NCBI GenBank assembly: GCA_029974875.1
Contig: JARKQP010000097.1
Span: 1 to 17,431, forward strand
DNA from: Mobilitalea sp.
GTDB lineage: Bacteria; Bacillota_A; Clostridia; Lachnospirales; Lachnospiraceae
Length of the DNA stretch: 17,431 nt
Direction of reading: 5' to 3'
The notes beneath the pieces were generated by a model. It was not told where the DNA came from, did no database searches, and saw only the letters and a program-made list of their open reading frames with translations. This document shows, in pieces, positions 15,121-17,431 of this stretch. Position numbers and translations under genes: made by a program. Each line of letters opens with the position of its first letter. The stretch's first letter is position 1.

Positions 15121-15174
15121 CGGAGGAGAAATCCCCCAAAGCAAGCGGGAGGAGAAATTCCCCGGAAGGAGGAC
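15121..15174 (+). repeat. Repeat-built hisS leader with duplicated AGGAG motifs
   Basis: Near-identical blocks lie at 15121-15137 and 15146-15163; both contain GGAGGAGAAAT and end in a C run. The stretch 15141-15174 also matches the hemZ insert at 14158-14198: both have GCAAGC, then GGGAGGA, then TTCCCCGG, then a G/A-rich stretch ending in GGAC. The true ribosome binding site of hisS (GGAAGGAGG, 15164-15172) is the end of this unit. It fills the 63-nt spacer. Confidence 0.7.
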
Positions 15175-15177
15175 TAG

Positions 15178-16422
15178 ATGATTACACAAAGACCGAAGGG
15201 AACCCAGGACTGGTATGGCTCCAGCGTTCATAAACGGACAATAATCGAGGGTATTGCCCGTAAGATATGCAAGGCTTACAACATAAAGGAGATTATTACG
15301 CCTGCCTTTGAGCATACGGTTCTTTTCCAAAGAGGTGTGGGAGAGACCACGGACGTTGTCCAGAAGGAGATGTACACCTTTGACGATAAGGGTAACCGGA
15401 GCATTACCTTAAAGCCGGAGGGGACGGCCGGTGCAGTACGGGCTTTCCTGGAAAATGGCCTGTTTGCGGAAAGCCAGCCCACAAAACTGTTTTATTTTAC
15501 CCAGGCCTTCCGTTATGAGAATCCCCAGAGCGGACGGTTGCGCCAGCACCATCAATTTGGTATTGAGTTTTTCGGCTCCGCAAGTCCTCTGGCTGAGGTT
15601 GAGCTAATCACCCTGCTGACCGAGTTCATGAAGGAATTAGGGATGAAGGGCGCAAGGCTCCACATTAACAGCATCGGCTGCGGTAATTGCCGTAAGACCT
15701 ATAATGAAGCGCTGCTGGCCTATTTAAGGCAGCATGAGACAGAGCTATGTCCGACCTGCCGGGAGAGGATGCAAAAGAATCCCCTCCGTGTTATTGATTG
15801 TAAGGTGCCTTCCTGTAAGGTGATTATAAAGGACGCACCAAGGACGGTTGAGTATTTAGATGAAGAGTGCAGCAATCACTTTGAGGAGCTGCAGGGGCTG
15901 CTGACGGAGCTTGGGATTGCCTATGAAGTGGACACGGGAATCGTAAGAGGGCTTGATTATTATACGAAGACCGTATTTGAATTTGTGAATGCGGAAGGCT
16001 TTACCCTCTGCGGCGGCGGAAGATATGATAACCTCATCCATGAAATTGATGAAAAGCAGGATATTCCTGCCGTGGGCTTTGGCTTTGGCATCGAACGGAT
16101 TATCAATGAGCTGGCGGCGGAAGGGGTCACACTGGAGGAGGAGCCTCCTGTGGAGCTCTATGTCGGTATCCTGGGACAGGATGCAAAGGCGGAAGCCTAT
16201 AAGCTGGTACAGAAGCTCCGGAGTGCCGGAGTAGTCGTGGAAACGGACTATATGAACAGAAGTGTAAAGGCCCAAATGAAATATGCGAATAAAATTGGTG
16301 CCCAGCATACGGTCATTATTGGAGCAGATGAGCTAAGCAATAACAAGGCCAATATTAAGAACATGGAAAACGGAGAACAGACCGAGGTAGCCCTGGATAA
16401 AATAGCGGAATTTTTTCTGTAG
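15178..16422 (+). CDS. hisS: Histidyl-tRNA synthetase
   Basis: A 414-residue class II synthetase that charges tRNA-His using ATP. Motif 2 is [20 protein letters not shown] (111-130), the histidine-specific segment is RGLDYYT (257-263) with GGGRYDNLI (279-287), and motif 3 is GFGFGIERI (300-308). The C-terminal alpha/beta anticodon-binding domain runs from about 325 to the end. The insertion domain carries paired cysteines (C168/C171, C191/C194, C208/C213), a common bacterial HisS arrangement that could hold a metal. The ATG has GGAAGGAGG 5 nt upstream. It is followed by a Dabb gene and aspS. No T-box specifier leader is visible before it. Confidence 0.96.
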   Translation: MITQRPKGTQDWYGSSVHKRTIIEGIARKICKAYNIKEIITPAFEHTVLFQRGVGETTDVVQKEMYTFDDKGNRSITLKPEGTAGAVRAFLENGLFAESQPTKLFYFTQAFRYENPQSGRLRQHHQFGIEFFGSASPLAEVELITLLTEFMKELGMKGARLHINSIGCGNCRKTYNEALLAYLRQHETELCPTCRERMQKNPLRVIDCKVPSCKVIIKDAPRTVEYLDEECSNHFEELQGLLTELGIAYEVDTGIVRGLDYYTKTVFEFVNAEGFTLCGGGRYDNLIHEIDEKQDIPAVGFGFGIERIINELAAEGVTLEEEPPVELYVGILGQDAKAEAYKLVQKLRSAGVVVETDYMNRSVKAQMKYANKIGAQHTVIIGADELSNNKANIKNMENGEQTEVALDKIAEFFL

Positions 16423-16517
16423 TATCCGGAAGTAACGGTCATTAAAAAATGCTCTGGACGGAGAAACTTGTCCAAGCAGGAGAGCTTCGCTTTAAAGCGG
16501 GTCAGGGAGGAGAAGAA

Positions 16518-16823
16518 ATGGTAAGGCATTTTGTGGCATGGAATTTTGCGGAACATCTTTCCGAAGAGGAAAGGGTGGTAAAGGCTGCCCAGATGAAGAG
16601 GGAGCTGGAGAGTTTAAAGGATTTAATCCCGGGTGTTGTGTCGATTAAGGTACATTTGGATCAGCTGCCGACCTCGGATTCTGATCTGGTATTGGACAGC
16701 GTATTTGTAGATGAGGAGGCTCTGAAGGCGTATATTGTACATCCGGAGCATGTCAGGGTTGGTACGAATTACGTAAGGCCAATCACCTGTAACCGTAAAT
16801 GCGTCGATTTTGTCCTGGATTAG
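16518..16823 (+). CDS. Dabb (stress-responsive alpha/beta-barrel) family protein
   Basis: A 101-residue protein matching the Dabb ferredoxin-like fold by its start MVRHFVAWNF, the central IPGVVSIKVHLDQLP and the late YIVHPEHVRV (the HPxH/HPEH signature). Such proteins form dimeric barrels; some are stress-induced, others bind small aromatic ligands. The function here is unknown. The ATG at 16518 follows GGGAGGAG (16505-16512); an in-frame ATG at 16449 lacks a site and adds residues with no family look. It lies between hisS and aspS, which are otherwise usually adjacent. Confidence 0.85.
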   Translation: MVRHFVAWNFAEHLSEEERVVKAAQMKRELESLKDLIPGVVSIKVHLDQLPTSDSDLVLDSVFVDEEALKAYIVHPEHVRVGTNYVRPITCNRKCVDFVLD

Positions 16824-17013
16824 GATATCCTGAGGCTTTCGTGAGAAATGTCTTTCGATACCACTTATACTTATCTAGTATATCGGCATAGGTGCATTGG
16901 GCAGATAGGATATCATAGATTAAAAATATTTGCATAAAAGAGGCCTCTGTAGGGAATGCAGGGGATCAAAGCCTCCCCAGGGGGCTTAAATGAGATTGAA
17001 GGAGATTGACAAA
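16824..17013 (+). promoter_or_regulatory. Structured aspS leader with palindromes and a GC hairpin
   Basis: This 190-nt spacer holds the palindrome AGGATATCCT (16822-16831, overlapping the Dabb stop), a second AGGATATC (16907-16914), the palindrome AGAGGCCTCT (16939-16948) and an 8-bp hairpin AAGCCTCC/GGGGGCTT (16969-16987). GAGGC at 16940-16944 could instead pair with GCCTC at 16971-16975, giving two mutually exclusive folds. There is no T run and no T-box consensus. AAGGAGAT (16999-17006) is the aspS ribosome binding site. The promoter is unclear. Confidence 0.4.
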
Positions 17014-17431
17014 ATGGCAGAAGCAATGAAAGGCTTGCACAGAAGCCACAGATGTACGGAGGTTACCAGTAAAAATATTGGCGAGACCGTAACTGTAATG
17101 GGATGGGTACAGAAATACCGGAATAAGGGTGGAATTATCTTTGTTGATTTAAGGGACCGTTCCGGTCTTTTGCAGATCATATTTGAAGAGAGTGACTGCG
17201 GCGCGGATAACTTTGCAAAGGCGGAAAAGCTCAGGAGTGAATATGTAATTGCAGTGGTCGGCAGGGTAGAAGCCCGTGCCGGTGCGGTGAATGAGAATTT
17301 AGCTACCGGTGGTATTGAGATCAGGGCAGCGCAGCTTCGCGTACTGTCTGAGGCAGAGACACCTCCCTTCCCCATTGAGGAGGAATCAAAGACAAAGGAA
17401 GAGTTAAGGTTAAAATACCGTTATCTGGACT
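17014..17431 (+). CDS. aspS: Aspartyl-tRNA synthetase, 5' part (runs off the window)
   Basis: The first 139 codons of a class II synthetase. The visible part is the N-terminal OB-fold anticodon-binding domain: VTVMGWVQKYRNKGGIIFVD and LRDRSGLLQIIF (about 27-58), then YVIAVVGRVEAR, then the linker PPFPIEEESKTKEELRLKYR leading into the catalytic domain, whose YRYLD is cut by the window end. These are characteristic bacterial AspS segments. The ATG has AAGGAGAT 7 nt upstream; an in-frame upstream start is not supported. It pairs functionally with hisS. The catalytic motifs lie beyond the window, so intactness cannot be judged. Confidence 0.93.
   Translation, partial: MAEAMKGLHRSHRCTEVTSKNIGETVTVMGWVQKYRNKGGIIFVDLRDRSGLLQIIFEESDCGADNFAKAEKLRSEYVIAVVGRVEARAGAVNENLATGGIEIRAAQLRVLSEAETPPFPIEEESKTKEELRLKYRYLD

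Noticed and set aside
16449..16517. Upstream in-frame ATG as the Dabb gene start
   Set aside because: The extra 23 residues do not resemble the family, and the good ribosome binding site belongs to 16518.
15115..17013. T-box riboswitch controlling hisS or aspS
   Set aside because: The hisS spacer is only 63 nt, and neither spacer shows the conserved T-box sequence or a terminator with a T run.

Overview
The window looks like a chromosomal segment of an anaerobic gut-type Clostridia, most likely Lachnospiraceae. The pointers are moderate GC, strong AGGAGG-type ribosome binding sites, frequent AGG arginine codons, a SCIFF peptide with its radical-SAM maturase, and the order recJ-apt-relA-MBL hydrolase-hemZ-hisS-aspS, which is a Clostridia housekeeping neighbourhood. 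Every gene found is on the + strand. No tRNA, rRNA, CRISPR array, transposase or phage gene was seen.

Region 1 (1-5468) is an accessory catabolic operon. It holds an FAD-dependent oxidoreductase, a lipoprotein sugar-binding protein, a double-ATPase RbsA/MglA-type subunit, an RbsC-type permease and a small VOC (glyoxalase-fold) protein. The last three overlap by a few bases. Together they look like import and first-step metabolism of one small carbohydrate-like compound; the substrate cannot be read from the sequence. Between the binding-protein and ATPase genes a perfect Shine-Dalgarno is separated from its ATG by a strong 25-nt hairpin.

Region 2 (5469-7425) is the SCIFF locus. It has an extended -10 promoter, the 46-residue six-cysteine precursor (scfA), a 271-nt spacer with a perfect 24-nt palindrome and a long imperfect hairpin, and then the radical SAM/SPASM maturase (scfB) from a GTG start.

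Region 3 (7462-17431) is the housekeeping block: recJ, apt, relA (bifunctional Rel), an MBL-fold hydrolase, hemZ, hisS, a small Dabb-family protein and the 5' part of aspS. It combines DNA repair, purine salvage, stringent response and tRNA charging. The block carries many local repeats: a 42-nt duplication inside recJ, a 70-nt hairpin module present twice between apt and relA, a 14-nt tandem array after relA, and related palindromic repeats inside hemZ and in the hisS leader. The dtd gene often found after relA is absent, and the 14-nt array lies at that position.

No gene-free stretch exceeds 300 bases. The longest are 5733-6003, 10040-10286, 9283-9514, 16824-17013 and 12594-12775, each described below.
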